A stretch of DNA of 64,000 nt from assembly GCF_012275575.1 (NCBI RefSeq), contig NZ_NPIH01000286.1, forward strand, positions 1-64,000, given 5' to 3'. This document shows, piece after piece, positions 8,697-17,681 of the stretch. Under the pieces are notes generated by a model, which saw only the letters and a list, made by a program, of their open reading frames with translations, did not search any database and had not been told where the DNA came from. The stretch is from Paraburkholderia sp. SG-MS1. GTDB taxonomy: Bacteria; Pseudomonadota; Gammaproteobacteria; Burkholderiales; Burkholderiaceae. How positions within the stretch are numbered: the first letter of the stretch is position 1; each line of letters starts with the position of its first letter. The position numbers and the translations under genes were made by a program.

Positions 8697-8857
8697 ACCG
8701 TGTACGCCGGTCGCCTCGATGCAACGCCGTCGCGCCTATTCGGTTTTGACGAGATTCGCGCAGCGCATCGCGTGATGGAAGCCAACGAAGGCGATGGAAA
8801 GATGGTCGTCGTTGTTTAACCAGCCGTTCAGATGTTCTTGAATTCAGGAGAGCGGAA

Positions 8858-9628
8858 ATGTCCAGCAGAGTTGCAATCGTCACAGGCGCAAGCCAGGGAA
8901 TCGGCCGTTCGACGGCGATCAGGTTAGCGCGGGATTTCTCGTCGGTCGTGATCGTCGCCCGCAATCGGGAGAACCTCGATGAAGTCGCGATCGAGATCAG
9001 GCAGGCCGGCGCCGAAACGCTCGTCATCGATCTCGATCTCGCGCAGCCCGATGCTGCACAAGAAGTGGTCGATCGAACGCTCGCCGCGTTCGGAAAGATC
9101 GATGCGTTGCTTAACATCGCCGGCGCCGTGCCGCAGATCGACGTATTCGACATGACCGACGAGCAATGGGAGCGCGGCTTCGCACTGAAGCTGCACGGTG
9201 CGCGGCGTCTGACGATGGCGGCATGGCCGTCGTTGAAGAAGACGGGTGGATCGGTGGTGCTGATGTCGGGCAACTCGGCGCTGTTTCCCAAGGCGCCGTA
9301 TGCGGCGGTAGGCACGATCAACGCGGCGATCGTCGCGCTCGCGAAAGCTTTCTCGGACCGCGGTATTACCGATGGCGTGCAGGTCAACAGCGTGTTGCCG
9401 GGACCGGTGATGACCGGCCGACGGCGCGCCTATCTGGAGCATTGGGCGCCGCTGCACGACATGACCGTCGAAGAAGCGACGGAGAAGTTTCCCGCCGAAG
9501 CCGGCATTGCGCGCTATGGCAAGCCGCAGGAGATCGCCGAGTTGATGGCGTTCGTCGTCTCGCCCGCTGCTCACTGGATGACGGGCTCGACGTTGCGAAT
9601 GGACGGTGGAGAAGTGAAGGCGATCTGA
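8858..9628 (+). CDS. SDR-family oxidoreductase lacking the catalytic lysine
   Basis: A 256-residue classical-length short-chain dehydrogenase. The cofactor motif TGASQGIGRS (residues 9-18) and NIAG are present, with the active-site Ser near 137-140 and Y148 in place. The YxxxK motif reads YAAVG, so G152 replaces the catalytic Lys. The C-terminal QVNSVLPGPVMTGRR and SPAAHWMTGSTLRMDGG blocks are normal. The substitution suggests altered or lost oxidoreductase activity, though an SDR subgroup sharing it may exist. The start has AGGAGAGCGG upstream. It is third in the plus-strand run after the two hydrolases. Confidence 0.88.
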   Translation: MSSRVAIVTGASQGIGRSTAIRLARDFSSVVIVARNRENLDEVAIEIRQAGAETLVIDLDLAQPDAAQEVVDRTLAAFGKIDALLNIAGAVPQIDVFDMTDEQWERGFALKLHGARRLTMAAWPSLKKTGGSVVLMSGNSALFPKAPYAAVGTINAAIVALAKAFSDRGITDGVQVNSVLPGPVMTGRRRAYLEHWAPLHDMTVEEATEKFPAEAGIARYGKPQEIAELMAFVVSPAAHWMTGSTLRMDGGEVKAI

Positions 9629-9689
9629 ATGCGACGCGACGTCACGCGTGGAGTGCAACAAGGGTCGGCAACGAGGATAGGGCGTAAGG

Positions 9690-10289
9690 TCACTGTGAAC
9701 GCTGCTGCGCCTGTTCGCGCAGCGCAAGGAATTGCAGCAGCATGATGGTCTTGGCGTCGACGATCTCGCCACGGCGCATGCCTTCCAGGGCTTCTTCCAG
9801 AGCCAGCTCGACGACCTCGATGTCTTCGCCTTCGGTGTGCACTCCGCCGCCGTTGCCGACCCGCGTCCCCGCATCGTATTCGGCGATGAAAAAGTGCAGC
9901 TTCTCCGTCACGGAGCCGGGGCTCATATAAGCCTCGAAGACTTTCTGCACGTGTTGCACGCGGTAGCCGGTTTCTTCCTCCACCTCGGCGCGAATGCGTT
10001 CTTCCGGCGACGCCTTCTCGAGCAGACCCGCCGCGGCTTCCAGCATCATTCCGTCGTGACCGTTGACGAACGCGGGCAAGCGGAATTGCCGGGTCAGCAC
10101 CACGGTCTTTTTCGCCCGGTTGAACAGCAGCAGCGTCGCGCCATTGCCCCGGTCGTACGTTTCGCGCGTTTGCCGCTGCCACGTGCCGTCGCGCCGCAGG
10201 AATTCGAACGTTGTTTTCTTCAGTACGTACCAGTCGTCGGACAGCACGGTCGTATCGATGATGCGTACACGGTCTTGCGTGGCTGCCAT
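9690..10289 (-). CDS. NUDIX hydrolase of the NudK / ADP-ribose pyrophosphatase type
   Basis: A 199-residue protein. The N-terminal segment TTFEFLRRDGTWQRQTRETY and VVLTRQFRLPA are typical of NudK/ADP-sugar pyrophosphatases. The NUDIX region reads AAGLLEKASPEERIRAEVEE followed by ETGY, with the metal-binding glutamates present and Ala where the usual box has Arg. The likely role is hydrolysis of a nucleotide sugar (GDP-mannose or ADP-ribose) in the cytoplasm. The ATG at 10289 is divergent from the DeoR-family regulator 82 bases away, which may control it. A longer frame to 10478 runs into the regulator and is rejected. Confidence 0.9.
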   Translation of the reverse strand: MAATQDRVRIIDTTVLSDDWYVLKKTTFEFLRRDGTWQRQTRETYDRGNGATLLLFNRAKKTVVLTRQFRLPAFVNGHDGMMLEAAAGLLEKASPEERIRAEVEEETGYRVQHVQKVFEAYMSPGSVTEKLHFFIAEYDAGTRVGNGGGVHTEGEDIEVVELALEEALEGMRRGEIVDAKTIMLLQFLALREQAQQRSQ

Positions 10290-10325
10290 ATAACAAGCTC
10301 CTGCTGGTCGGATCGTGGCATTTGA

Positions 10326-10353
10326 TGATATCGTGCATATTCGTGTAATATCA
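10326..10353. promoter_or_regulatory. inverted repeat between nudK-like gene and DeoR regulator
   Basis: TGATAT and ATATCA form perfect arms 16 bases apart, with two CGTG motifs in the spacer and a further CGTGC after it. It lies 18 bases upstream of the regulator's ATG in the shared divergent promoter. It may be the autoregulatory operator. Confidence 0.4.
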
Positions 10354-10371
10354 AGAAAAAACGTGCAAATT

Positions 10372-11127
10372 ATGTTGACCAGCCAACGTAAGAAAACCAT
10401 CCTCGAATGGCTTGCCCGGGACGGGCAGGTGCTCGCGGCGCCGCTCGCCGTGCAGTTCGGCGTGTCGGAGGACACCATACGGCGTGACTTGCGCGAACTC
10501 GCCGCCGAGGGTTCGCTGCAGCGGGTTCACGGCGGCGCGCTGCCCGCGTCGCCAGCTGTCGCTTCCTTTTCGAAGCGGCGCACGCTGGCGTCTTCGGGCA
10601 AACGCGCGATCGGCATGGCCGCGGCAAAGATGATCGAGCCAGGACAGATCGTGGTCATCGACGGCGGGACGACCTGCGCCGAACTTGTCAGGCACATCCC
10701 GCCCTCGCTGGCGGCGACGGTCGTGACGCACAGTCCCACGATTGCCGTCGCGCTGGCCGAACACCCGTCGATCGAAGTGATCGTGATCGGCGGCAGGCTC
10801 TACAAACATTCGATCGTGACCGTCGGCGCAGCCGCCATCGAGGCGATGTCGCATATCCACGCTGACCTCTACTTCATGGGCGTGACCGGTGTTCATCCAA
10901 CTGCGGGACTCAGCACCGGCGATCTGGAAGAGGCCTATGTAAAACGCGCGCTTGCCGCGCGTTCGGCGGAGACCGTCGTGCTTGCGACCAAGGAAAAGCT
11001 CAACGCAGCGTCGGCATATGCCATCGGCGACGTGACGCTTGCACAGACCGTGGTGGTCGAGCGTTCGACCGATGCGCAATTGACCGCGCCGCTGGAGGCC
11101 GCTGGCGTAAGCGTGGTGCGTGCGTAA
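10372..11127 (+). CDS. DeoR-family transcriptional regulator
   Basis: A 251-residue regulator. The N-terminal winged helix (residues 1-56) has the family pattern SQRKKTILEWLA ... VSEDTIRRDLRELAAEGSLQ followed by RVHGGA. The effector domain (about 75-235) is DeoR-C-like, with IDGGTTCAELVRHIP, the IVIGGRL block, a DLYFMGVTG segment and a C-terminal TKEKLNAAS; such domains usually sense phosphosugars. The ATG at 10372 is chosen because it begins exactly at the helix-turn-helix. It is divergent from the NUDIX gene and shares a promoter with it, so a nucleotide-sugar or sugar-phosphate link is inferred. Confidence 0.92.
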   Translation: MLTSQRKKTILEWLARDGQVLAAPLAVQFGVSEDTIRRDLRELAAEGSLQRVHGGALPASPAVASFSKRRTLASSGKRAIGMAAAKMIEPGQIVVIDGGTTCAELVRHIPPSLAATVVTHSPTIAVALAEHPSIEVIVIGGRLYKHSIVTVGAAAIEAMSHIHADLYFMGVTGVHPTAGLSTGDLEEAYVKRALAARSAETVVLATKEKLNAASAYAIGDVTLAQTVVVERSTDAQLTAPLEAAGVSVVRA

Positions 11128-11267
11128 CGTCCAATGCGCGCGATAAGTGGCCGTTCTTCTTGCGCAGGGCTTTCGCCCATGTCCGCGCGAGTCGCGCAAG
11201 CGGACCCGCGAGCGCTTCCGGCACACAGCTATAATCGCGCTCGAATGTGGCTTAGGAGGTTTGACTC

Positions 11268-11723
11268 GTGAAAAAGATCGCTGCTTCTGTGCTTGCTGCG
11301 CTTGTGCTCGCCGGTTGCTCGTCGCCTGAAAAGCAGGCGAAGCAAGCCGAGCAATTCCTCCATAACGAGACCGGCCTGGCTGCTGCCCAGCGCAATGCGA
11401 CCGTCACTTGCGATGCGCAGAACTGCGACGCGGCGTGGGCGCTGACCAGGCGCTACATCGAACAGCATTCCGACACGCATGTGACACGCGCGGACGCGGT
11501 CGCGATCGAAACCGACGTGCCCTCTGGCTCGGGCGATGCCGCCTTCTCAGCGAGCCGCGATGCGAAAGGCGCGGGCGCGACGCTCACGCTCTTTGCACAG
11601 TGCCGCGGCATGTACGGACCGGACGGCGCGAAGGGTTCGGACTACGACGAGTGCGCGGAGAAAATCCTCAAGACGCAGAATGGTTATGTGGCGTTTCTGC
11701 GGGCCCATACGTCGGGACAATAA
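11268..11723 (+). CDS. secreted lipoprotein of unknown function
   Basis: A 151-residue protein with a type II signal peptide (KKIAASVLAALVLAGC; lipobox LAGC, lipidated Cys17), so it is probably anchored in the outer membrane or periplasm. Four further cysteines (TCDAQNCDAAW, QCRGM, DECAEK) could form disulphides. The start is a GTG with a near-perfect AGGAGG. No family is recognised. No neighbour on the same strand suggests a partner. Confidence 0.85.
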   Translation: MKKIAASVLAALVLAGCSSPEKQAKQAEQFLHNETGLAAAQRNATVTCDAQNCDAAWALTRRYIEQHSDTHVTRADAVAIETDVPSGSGDAAFSASRDAKGAGATLTLFAQCRGMYGPDGAKGSDYDECAEKILKTQNGYVAFLRAHTSGQ

Positions 11724-11782
11724 GCGCGTTATTGAATCTCTGCTCTGACGCGGTGAGTGCGCTTTGTTCAATCCTGATTCGG

Positions 11783-12088
11783 TCATGAATTAATCACCGT
11801 TTTCCTGCGCGTACTCATTGCGCGTTGCGAGCAACTGATCGATGCGACGCGCTCAGGCATGTCCGGGCAACGGCGTCGCGTGATGTTGGCCGATGCCGTG
11901 CCGACGAAGTCGCTGTCTATGTGTTTGATGCGTGCCGCCGACGCCACGTCGATTTCGACCGGCTGCTCAGCCGGGCGCGTTGATCCCTGCAAACCGTTCG
12001 GTAAGTTATCGATACCGTCGAATAGTGCGATAGATCCAAAGCCGGGGACCGGAACCGTGCGGTGAATCCAGCCGTCGTCATCGAGCTA
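11783..12088 (-). other. unrecognised coding-like frame inside a 618-bp gap
   Basis: The gap 11724-12341 holds no firm gene. On the minus strand one frame stays open for about 100 codons, including GWIHRTVPVPGFGSIALFDG and then IDNLPNGLQ, and reads like protein. It has no good start (a stop directly precedes it) and no family I recognise. It may be a gene remnant. Confidence 0.25.
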
Positions 12089-12341
12089 TGAATTTTCGTT
12101 TCCGCACTTATGCGAACGCAGGGAATGTGTAGGCCGCCCCGGCTTGCATCGGAGGGTTCGGGTAAACGCTTTTATCGGTTCTCAGTATGCGTTATGGCGT
12201 TCTCTTTGCGGCTGCATTACTCTCGTTGAAAAGCGGCGCGCGGCAGCCGTCGGCCGGCTGCAAGACGCAACGCCGATACATTGAGCCGGGCGAAGTCGGC
12301 GTCAGCGTGGGGAACGGTAGGAACGGCAAGGGGCGAAGACG

Positions 12342-14888
12342 ATGCTGCAAGCTCAAACAGCCAGGATTCTCGTGCAGGTGCTGGCACAGATGCCGGTCGC
12401 GGTGGTGCTGGTGGACGAAAACGGCGCCATTGGATTCTTCAATCCGGCGGCCGAAGCGCTGTGGGGTCTGACCGCCGCGGCAGTGCTCGGCCGCGATGCC
12501 GGCACGCTGCTGCCGCCAGGGTTTCAATCCACCGACCATGCTGCGCGGGCCGGCAACGTCGACGGCATCATATCGGACCTGCAAATCGAGCGTAACGATG
12601 GCGCGACGCGGCGCGGCGTGATGTCGGTACATCGGTTCGAAGTGGATGGGCGCGCATTTCGTGCGGCCTTCATCCAGGACGTGACGGATCAGCAACGGCA
12701 GCGCGAAGAATGGCAGCAACTTTCGATGGTGCTGAATGGCAGCGATCAGGCGATTATCGTGGCGAGCCTCGACGGCACCATTTCGTTGACCAACGACGCC
12801 CTGAGGAAATTGCTGGGCTATGCGCCCGCCGAAGTCCGAGGCATGCGCCTTTTCGAGCCGTTTTCCGGGCCGCATACGAATCTGGAGACGGTTGAACGCT
12901 TGCAGTCCGTGATCCGGCAACCACCGATCGCGAGCGAGCCGCTGCGCGAGGACCTGCTCGTGTACACGAAGAGCGGCACGCCGCTGTGGATCAATGCGGG
13001 TATCACCATCGTCAGGGACAGCGCGGGCGTGCCGGTCAACGTTCTCGCGATGCTGACCGACATCACGCTGACGAGGATGCGCGAGGAGCTTCAGCAGAAG
13101 GTGCTCGATGCCATGGCGCGCGAATTGCCCGCGACCGAAGTCGCCGGCATCTTATGTCGCGAAGTGGAGCGCATCGCGCCCGAAATCGTAGCGACGTTTC
13201 TGCGCGTGGATGATCAGGGGCGGCTCTTCACCATGGCGGCGCCGCGCTTGCCCGCCACGGTGACCCGCGCGATGGACGGCGAGCCGATCGGCCCCTGCGC
13301 CGGCTCGTGCGGCACCGCCGCGTGGCGAGGCACCCCGGTCGTGGTGACGGACATCGCCAGTGATCCGTTGTGGAGCGGTTATCGTCACCTGGTGCAGCCG
13401 CTAGGACTCGCGGCATGCTGGTCGTATCCGGTCAAGGGCGCCGACGGTTCGGTGCTCGGCACGTTCGCGTTCTACTATCGCGACAATCACGGCCCGGTGG
13501 CATTTCATCAGAGCCTCGTGGATATGGGGCTGAGTCTTTGCGCACTTCTGCTCGAGCGCGAAAAAGCACGCATGCGCATTCATCAGCTAGCGTTTCACGA
13601 CACGCTGACCGGCTTGCCGAATCGCAATATGTTCGAGGTTCAGGCACAGCAACTCGTCAACGATGCGCGCCGCGCCGGGAGCGATCTGGCCTTGGTGTTC
13701 ATCGACCTCGACCGGTTCAAACGGGTGAACGACACGCGCGGCCATGCAACGGGCGACGAGGTGCTCTGCGAGACCGGCCGCCGTTTCAAAGCGGTGCTGC
13801 GCGACGGCGATCTGCTCGGCCGTCTCGCGGGCGATGAATTCGTCGCGGTTCTGCCGCATTGTGGCGTGCAACAGGCGACGAGCATCGTCAAGCGCCTGCT
13901 CGCCGCGACCGCGCCGCCGATTATCGTTACCGGCGCGTCGATCCATACGAGCGCCACAATCGGTATTGCGATATACCCCACGGACGGCCGGGACGTGTTG
14001 ACGCTACTGCGTCAGGCGGATATCGCGATGTACCAGGCGAAGGCGGAAGGCCGCGGCGGCTTTAGTTTCTTCCGCGAGGAGATGAGCCGCAACATCGAGG
14101 AGCAGGCCATGCTGGAGGCCGACCTGCGCGTTGCACTGAAGCACGACTTGCTCGACCTCTGGTATCAGCCGCAATTCGATGCCACGAACGGACACACGCT
14201 CAGCGGCGTCGAAGCGCTGCTGCGCTGGAATCACGCGACGCTGGGCAGCGTGCCGCCGGTGCGCTTCGTCGTGCTGGCGGAGGAGTGCGGATTGATCGGC
14301 GACTTGGGCAAATGGGTGCTGGAGCGAGCATGCCGGCAACTGGCTACCTGGCGCGCACAAGGCGTGAGTATTCCGCGTGTGTCGATCAATCTGTCAGCCA
14401 GCGACTTCCGCGATTGCACGCTGGCCGACCGCGTAGCGCGGACCTTGCTCGCACACGCGTTGCAGCCATGCGACCTGACGCTCGAGATGACCGAAAGCGT
14501 GATGCTGAGCGACGAGCCCGGCGTGTTGCTGATGATCAACGCGCTTCACCGTCTGGGCGTGCAGCTGTCACTGGATGATTTCGGCACGGGTTATTCGAGC
14601 CTCGGCTACCTTCACCGTTTGCCGCTCGATGAACTGAAACTCGACAGAAGCTTCGTGCGTGATCTCGATCACAGCGACTCGGCGCGAGCGTTGACCTCGA
14701 CGGTGTTGCGCATCGGCGAGAGCCTGAATATCAAGGTCGTCGCCGAAGGCGTGGAGACCGAAACGCAGCGGCAATTCCTGATCGACCATGGTTGTCCCGT
14801 GCTGCAAGGCTACCTGCTGGGACGGCCGATGACACCGCCTCTGCTCGAACAGTGGTTGCGCGGCGCGCATGCGAGAGTGCCTGTTTGA
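12342..14888 (+). CDS. PAS-PAS-GAF-GGDEF-EAL cyclic-di-GMP protein (DosP-like layout)
   Basis: An 848-residue cytoplasmic protein. Residues 10-120 and 130-245 are PAS domains, about 255-405 a GAF domain, 415-570 GGDEF and 590-840 EAL. The GGDEF site reads AGDEF (496-500), so cyclase activity is doubtful. The inhibitory I-site RDGD (487-490) is intact at the correct five-residue spacing. The EAL motif (E624-A-L-L-R-W) and DDFGTGYSSLGYL are intact, so phosphodiesterase activity is likely. The layout matches E. coli DosP, whose first PAS binds haem. H66 (QSTDHAAR) lies roughly where the DosP haem ligand lies, but this is only an eye alignment. The start has GGGGCGAAG upstream. Confidence 0.93.
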   Translation: MLQAQTARILVQVLAQMPVAVVLVDENGAIGFFNPAAEALWGLTAAAVLGRDAGTLLPPGFQSTDHAARAGNVDGIISDLQIERNDGATRRGVMSVHRFEVDGRAFRAAFIQDVTDQQRQREEWQQLSMVLNGSDQAIIVASLDGTISLTNDALRKLLGYAPAEVRGMRLFEPFSGPHTNLETVERLQSVIRQPPIASEPLREDLLVYTKSGTPLWINAGITIVRDSAGVPVNVLAMLTDITLTRMREELQQKVLDAMARELPATEVAGILCREVERIAPEIVATFLRVDDQGRLFTMAAPRLPATVTRAMDGEPIGPCAGSCGTAAWRGTPVVVTDIASDPLWSGYRHLVQPLGLAACWSYPVKGADGSVLGTFAFYYRDNHGPVAFHQSLVDMGLSLCALLLEREKARMRIHQLAFHDTLTGLPNRNMFEVQAQQLVNDARRAGSDLALVFIDLDRFKRVNDTRGHATGDEVLCETGRRFKAVLRDGDLLGRLAGDEFVAVLPHCGVQQATSIVKRLLAATAPPIIVTGASIHTSATIGIAIYPTDGRDVLTLLRQADIAMYQAKAEGRGGFSFFREEMSRNIEEQAMLEADLRVALKHDLLDLWYQPQFDATNGHTLSGVEALLRWNHATLGSVPPVRFVVLAEECGLIGDLGKWVLERACRQLATWRAQGVSIPRVSINLSASDFRDCTLADRVARTLLAHALQPCDLTLEMTESVMLSDEPGVLLMINALHRLGVQLSLDDFGTGYSSLGYLHRLPLDELKLDRSFVRDLDHSDSARALTSTVLRIGESLNIKVVAEGVETETQRQFLIDHGCPVLQGYLLGRPMTPPLLEQWLRGAHARVPV

Positions 14889-15223
14889 CGGCGGCGCGCG
14901 ACCAAGGCTTCTTCCATTTTTCTGCCCGACTCTTTCGCACAGCGCTAAGCGTGCATCTATTCACTATATTCGCGCCGGCGTGCACACGCCGTGGGAGATG
15001 TGTTCAGAATTGCGTTTGCACCACTCGATAGAAAAGCGATCTGCTTTCGCTTTCATCGGCAATGGCCGAATTGGACTACTCCATTTCGTGCGTTCATTAC
15101 AGATGCCATGTCGTTCTATTGAAGGATTTTGATGCTTTACTTTTCGATTTTTGTCGACTTTAATAAAGACGCTTCACTTCGCCATCGCCATCGATTAGAC
15201 GAACAATATTTAATGAGGACTTC
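14889..15223. other. intergenic region without a gene
   Basis: No credible gene in 335 bp. A 16-bp palindrome CGGCGTG-CA-CACGCCG lies at 14976-14991. The stretch near 15120-15210 is AT-rich and probably carries the promoter of the PRC-barrel gene. Confidence 0.5.
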
Positions 15224-15661
15224 ATGAAATCAAAGATCGCCGCATTAGCGCTGATGTCCGCCTCGTTGGGCATGATCTCTTCGCCCTCATACGCGCAAGT
15301 TGCGGGCACGCAGCCTCTCGGTGTCAGCGTGACGGAGTCGACGGATCTTATCCTTGGGTGGAGCGTCAAGAAGTCGGTGCTCAACAAGGCGGTGTACAAC
15401 GAGAATGGCGAAAAAGTCGGCGTTATCCACGACATTATCGTTGCGCCCGACCGGTCGGTTTCGTTTGCCATCGTCGCTGCGAATCAGTTCCTCGGCGTAT
15501 CGCATCATGACGTCGCTATTCCGGTCGATCAGCTGGACTACACGGATGGCAAGCTCGTGCTGGCCGGCGCTACGAAGGCTGCGATCAAGGCGCTGCCCGT
15601 GTTCCAGTACACGAAGGTGAAGGCGACGCCGACACCGCGTTCGGAGTTTCCGCACCATTAG
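15224..15661 (+). CDS. secreted PRC-barrel domain protein
   Basis: A 145-residue protein. It has an N-terminal signal peptide (MKSKIAALALMSASLGMISS, cleavage after SYA near residue 24), so it is periplasmic. The rest is a PRC-barrel: KAVYNENGEKVGVIHDIIVA, FAIVAANQFLGVSHHDVAIP and LDYTDGKLVLAGATKAAIKA. PRC-barrel proteins are linked to envelope or stress responses in Burkholderiaceae; the exact role is unknown. A GAGGA site precedes the ATG. Single gene. Confidence 0.88.
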   Translation: MKSKIAALALMSASLGMISSPSYAQVAGTQPLGVSVTESTDLILGWSVKKSVLNKAVYNENGEKVGVIHDIIVAPDRSVSFAIVAANQFLGVSHHDVAIPVDQLDYTDGKLVLAGATKAAIKALPVFQYTKVKATPTPRSEFPHH

Positions 15662-15714
15662 GCTATAGATGTGCGAGAGCCGGGTAGTTCGGAGAAGCAT
15701 GATCCCGGAGACGA

Positions 15715-15756
15715 CTGTGCCGCCGCGCCGGGTGTGAGTGACGTGCGGCGGTACAG
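15715..15756. repeat. long inverted repeat downstream of the PRC-barrel gene
   Basis: CTGTGCCGCCGC and GCGGCGGTACAG form 12-bp arms (one G-T pair) around an 18-base loop, about 55 bases after the stop. There is no T-run, so it is a possible mRNA-stabilising or weak terminator hairpin. The rest of 15757-16370 shows no gene. Confidence 0.5.
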
Positions 15757-16370
15757 CTCGCGATTGTTTCCGTATAAAGGCCCCGGCGCGAGCCACCTTT
15801 CGCCCCGTCTATGCCACGTACGCGGTATGTTGCGTTCATACCAATTCGCCGCACCACCTACACCATCCGCAGTCACATCCCTTAACGCCGTCGAGGCTAC
15901 GCGAGCGTCTCGGTGCGGACCGGTCCGTCGCACGGACTTGTCAGGAAGAGACGGTGCAATCGGAAAAGGCCTTCAGGAATTGACTCGGTTCCCTTTCCCA
16001 TCGGTGATCTGAAGCGAGCCGCGAAGCACCGGATACCGAGTTGCAAACCACAGCAGCGCCGCGCACTCAAAACGCCGTGCTAACTCGTCGTCTCGACAGG
16101 AACGGCGTCAACGAGCCGCGCGCCGACTGCATCGGCGAAGACCTGGCGCGTGATTCTCCGCAGTTGCTGACACGGTTTGCACAAAAACCCCTCGTTCGAT
16201 CTGATTCGTCGTGACACGACGAGTGACTTAAGGCTCTCTTAAGGAAGTGGCTCACATAGTCTGGCAACTCGCAGATCGCCCTGCCGCGCAGGCCGACAGC
16301 CTTATCGACCACTTCCTCGCATTTGACAGACGACCCAGGCGCTTCCGGTTGCCCGTCTTGCGTTGCCACT

Positions 16371-16822
16371 ATGTCCATGAACATTCACCGAATCCTGGAA
16401 CGAGCCGGCTTGCGGCCCACGTTCCCACGTGTGCTGGTGCTGGAGTTCTTTCAGCAGCATGCCCACGAACACTTCAGCGCCAACAGCTTTACAAGCGGTT
16501 GAACGAGGACATGCGCAATCTGAGTTTGGGCACCCTCTACCGGGCGCTCGGTTTGCTGGTCGACGCGAAATTGCTGTCGAGCATGGCGTTCGGCGACGGC
16601 CGTCTGGTTTATGAACTGAACGACGGCAAGCGGCACGATCACCTGGTGTGCACGGCCTGCGGCTGCATTCATGAGTTTTTCGATGCCCAGATCGAGGCGC
16701 GGCAGAAGGCGGTGGCGGACGACCTTGAGTTCGACGTGTCGGAGCGGCAACTGGTGGTGTTCGGTCTTTGTGCCGAATGCAGAAAGGCCGAGGTGCGCGT
16801 GAAGACGGTGGTCAGGCAATAG
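16371..16822 (+). pseudogene. Fur-family transcriptional regulator, frameshifted
   Basis: The N-terminal winged helix reads MSMNIHRILERAGLRPTFPR ... FFQQHAHEHFSA, then the frame breaks at about 16480. The other frame continues QQLYKRLNEDMRNLSLGTLY RAL and the metal-binding half. This half has HDHLVC, two CxxC pairs (CTACGCIHEF and CAECRK) and a C-terminus at 16822. A single missing base in AGCGCCAACAGC explains the break. The protein otherwise has the full length (about 150) of a Fur/PerR-type metal- or peroxide-responsive repressor. Either a recent inactivation or a sequencing error. Confidence 0.8.
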
Positions 16823-17165
16823 CATGCCCACATGGTTGACGATAGGCGGCTAGCCCGTTGAACGGCGGTGCCGATTCGACAACTGCGGAGCAAGCACGGG
16901 GAGTCGCATGGCAAGCATTCAAGGGCCGCGCTTCTCCTGGGACTCGTGCATCGCGATGATGATCGCGCCGCAGCAGATGCGGGCGGCCTTGCTGCCCGCA
17001 GTCGCTAAACACAGGAAAGCGCTTGCCGATGACCTTGTGCGTTGCGTGCCGGCAAGGCCGGGCGCGATTGCACTCGCGCATCGCGCAGGCAAGTAGCTCG
17101 TTATCGGGCGACACGAACTACATCCTCAACTCCCCTTGCTCGGGCAAGTGACCGCCACGGCGCCG
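16823..17165. other. intergenic region, only a doubtful 62-codon frame
   Basis: A plus-strand frame 16908-17096 has GGGGAG before its ATG but encodes nothing recognisable (MASIQGPRFSWDSCIAMMIA start). Otherwise no gene, repeat or RNA is seen in this stretch. Confidence 0.4.
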
Positions 17166-17471
17166 TTACTCGAAGAGATCAGCCTGCACATACTGCGCGC
17201 TGGAATGTTTTGGCGCGGGCTCAGGCTTTGACTCGATCCTGAAGAAAGCCGGGTCGACCCCGGCATTTTTTGCCGCCCGGAGCCAGTCGGGCATGTCGCC
17301 GAGTCCGTTCCAGTCGTTGCCCTTGGCGTCACGGTAGATCGGCGGATTGTCGAGATCGTGCTGGATTGATTCGGCGAGCGCTTCGAACGTGATGCCGAAC
17401 TCGCTCATGCGGCGGCGAATCCAGATAATGAGACGTTCGCGCGCCTCACCGTCGGCGATTCTTCCTGTCAT
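17166..17471 (-). CDS. H-NS family DNA-binding protein
   Basis: A 101-residue small protein. The C-terminal half carries the H-NS-type DNA-binding domain: PPIYRDAKGNDWNGLGDMPD followed by WLRAAKNAGVDPAFFRI, equivalent to the YRDPxGxTWxGRGRxPxWL block. The usual RGR core reads LGD, so contacts with the minor groove may differ. The short N-terminus (RERLIIWIRRRMSEFGITFE) is helical and could dimerise. Start 17471 is chosen because a terminator hairpin sits upstream inside the longer open frame. Such proteins silence AT-rich acquired DNA; target genes are unknown. Confidence 0.82.
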   Translation of the reverse strand: MTGRIADGEARERLIIWIRRRMSEFGITFEALAESIQHDLDNPPIYRDAKGNDWNGLGDMPDWLRAAKNAGVDPAFFRIESKPEPAPKHSSAQYVQADLFE

Positions 17472-17492
17472 CGTTGTGCGTGCTGTGTCGGA

Positions 17493-17520
17493 TAAGAAAA
17501 AGCCCGCTCGGAGGCGGGCT
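17493..17520 (-). terminator. Rho-independent terminator, minus strand
   Basis: AGCCCGC / GCGGGCT arms around a 6-base loop, followed on the minus strand by TTTTTCTT. It lies about 160 bases downstream of the MFS transporter gene and just upstream of the H-NS-like gene, so it probably ends the catabolic cluster transcript and insulates the H-NS-like gene. Confidence 0.8.
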
Positions 17521-17681
17521 GAATCCATATCAGAGGAGACATGGAGGAGACGTGCTTAGTATAAACCCGATAACTCAATCGTGGTCGGTGACGCGGTCAA
17601 TCCGTTGTGTGCTTGCCACTGAGGCCGCCGCCAGCGATCCGTATCGAAAGACGCTTCGGTGCGACCGAATCATCATCGGCC

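Noticed and set aside
16908..17096. 62-codon plus-strand frame with a fair GGGGAG site
   Set aside because: No recognisable domain; composition like other shadow frames. Mentioned in the intergenic entry only.
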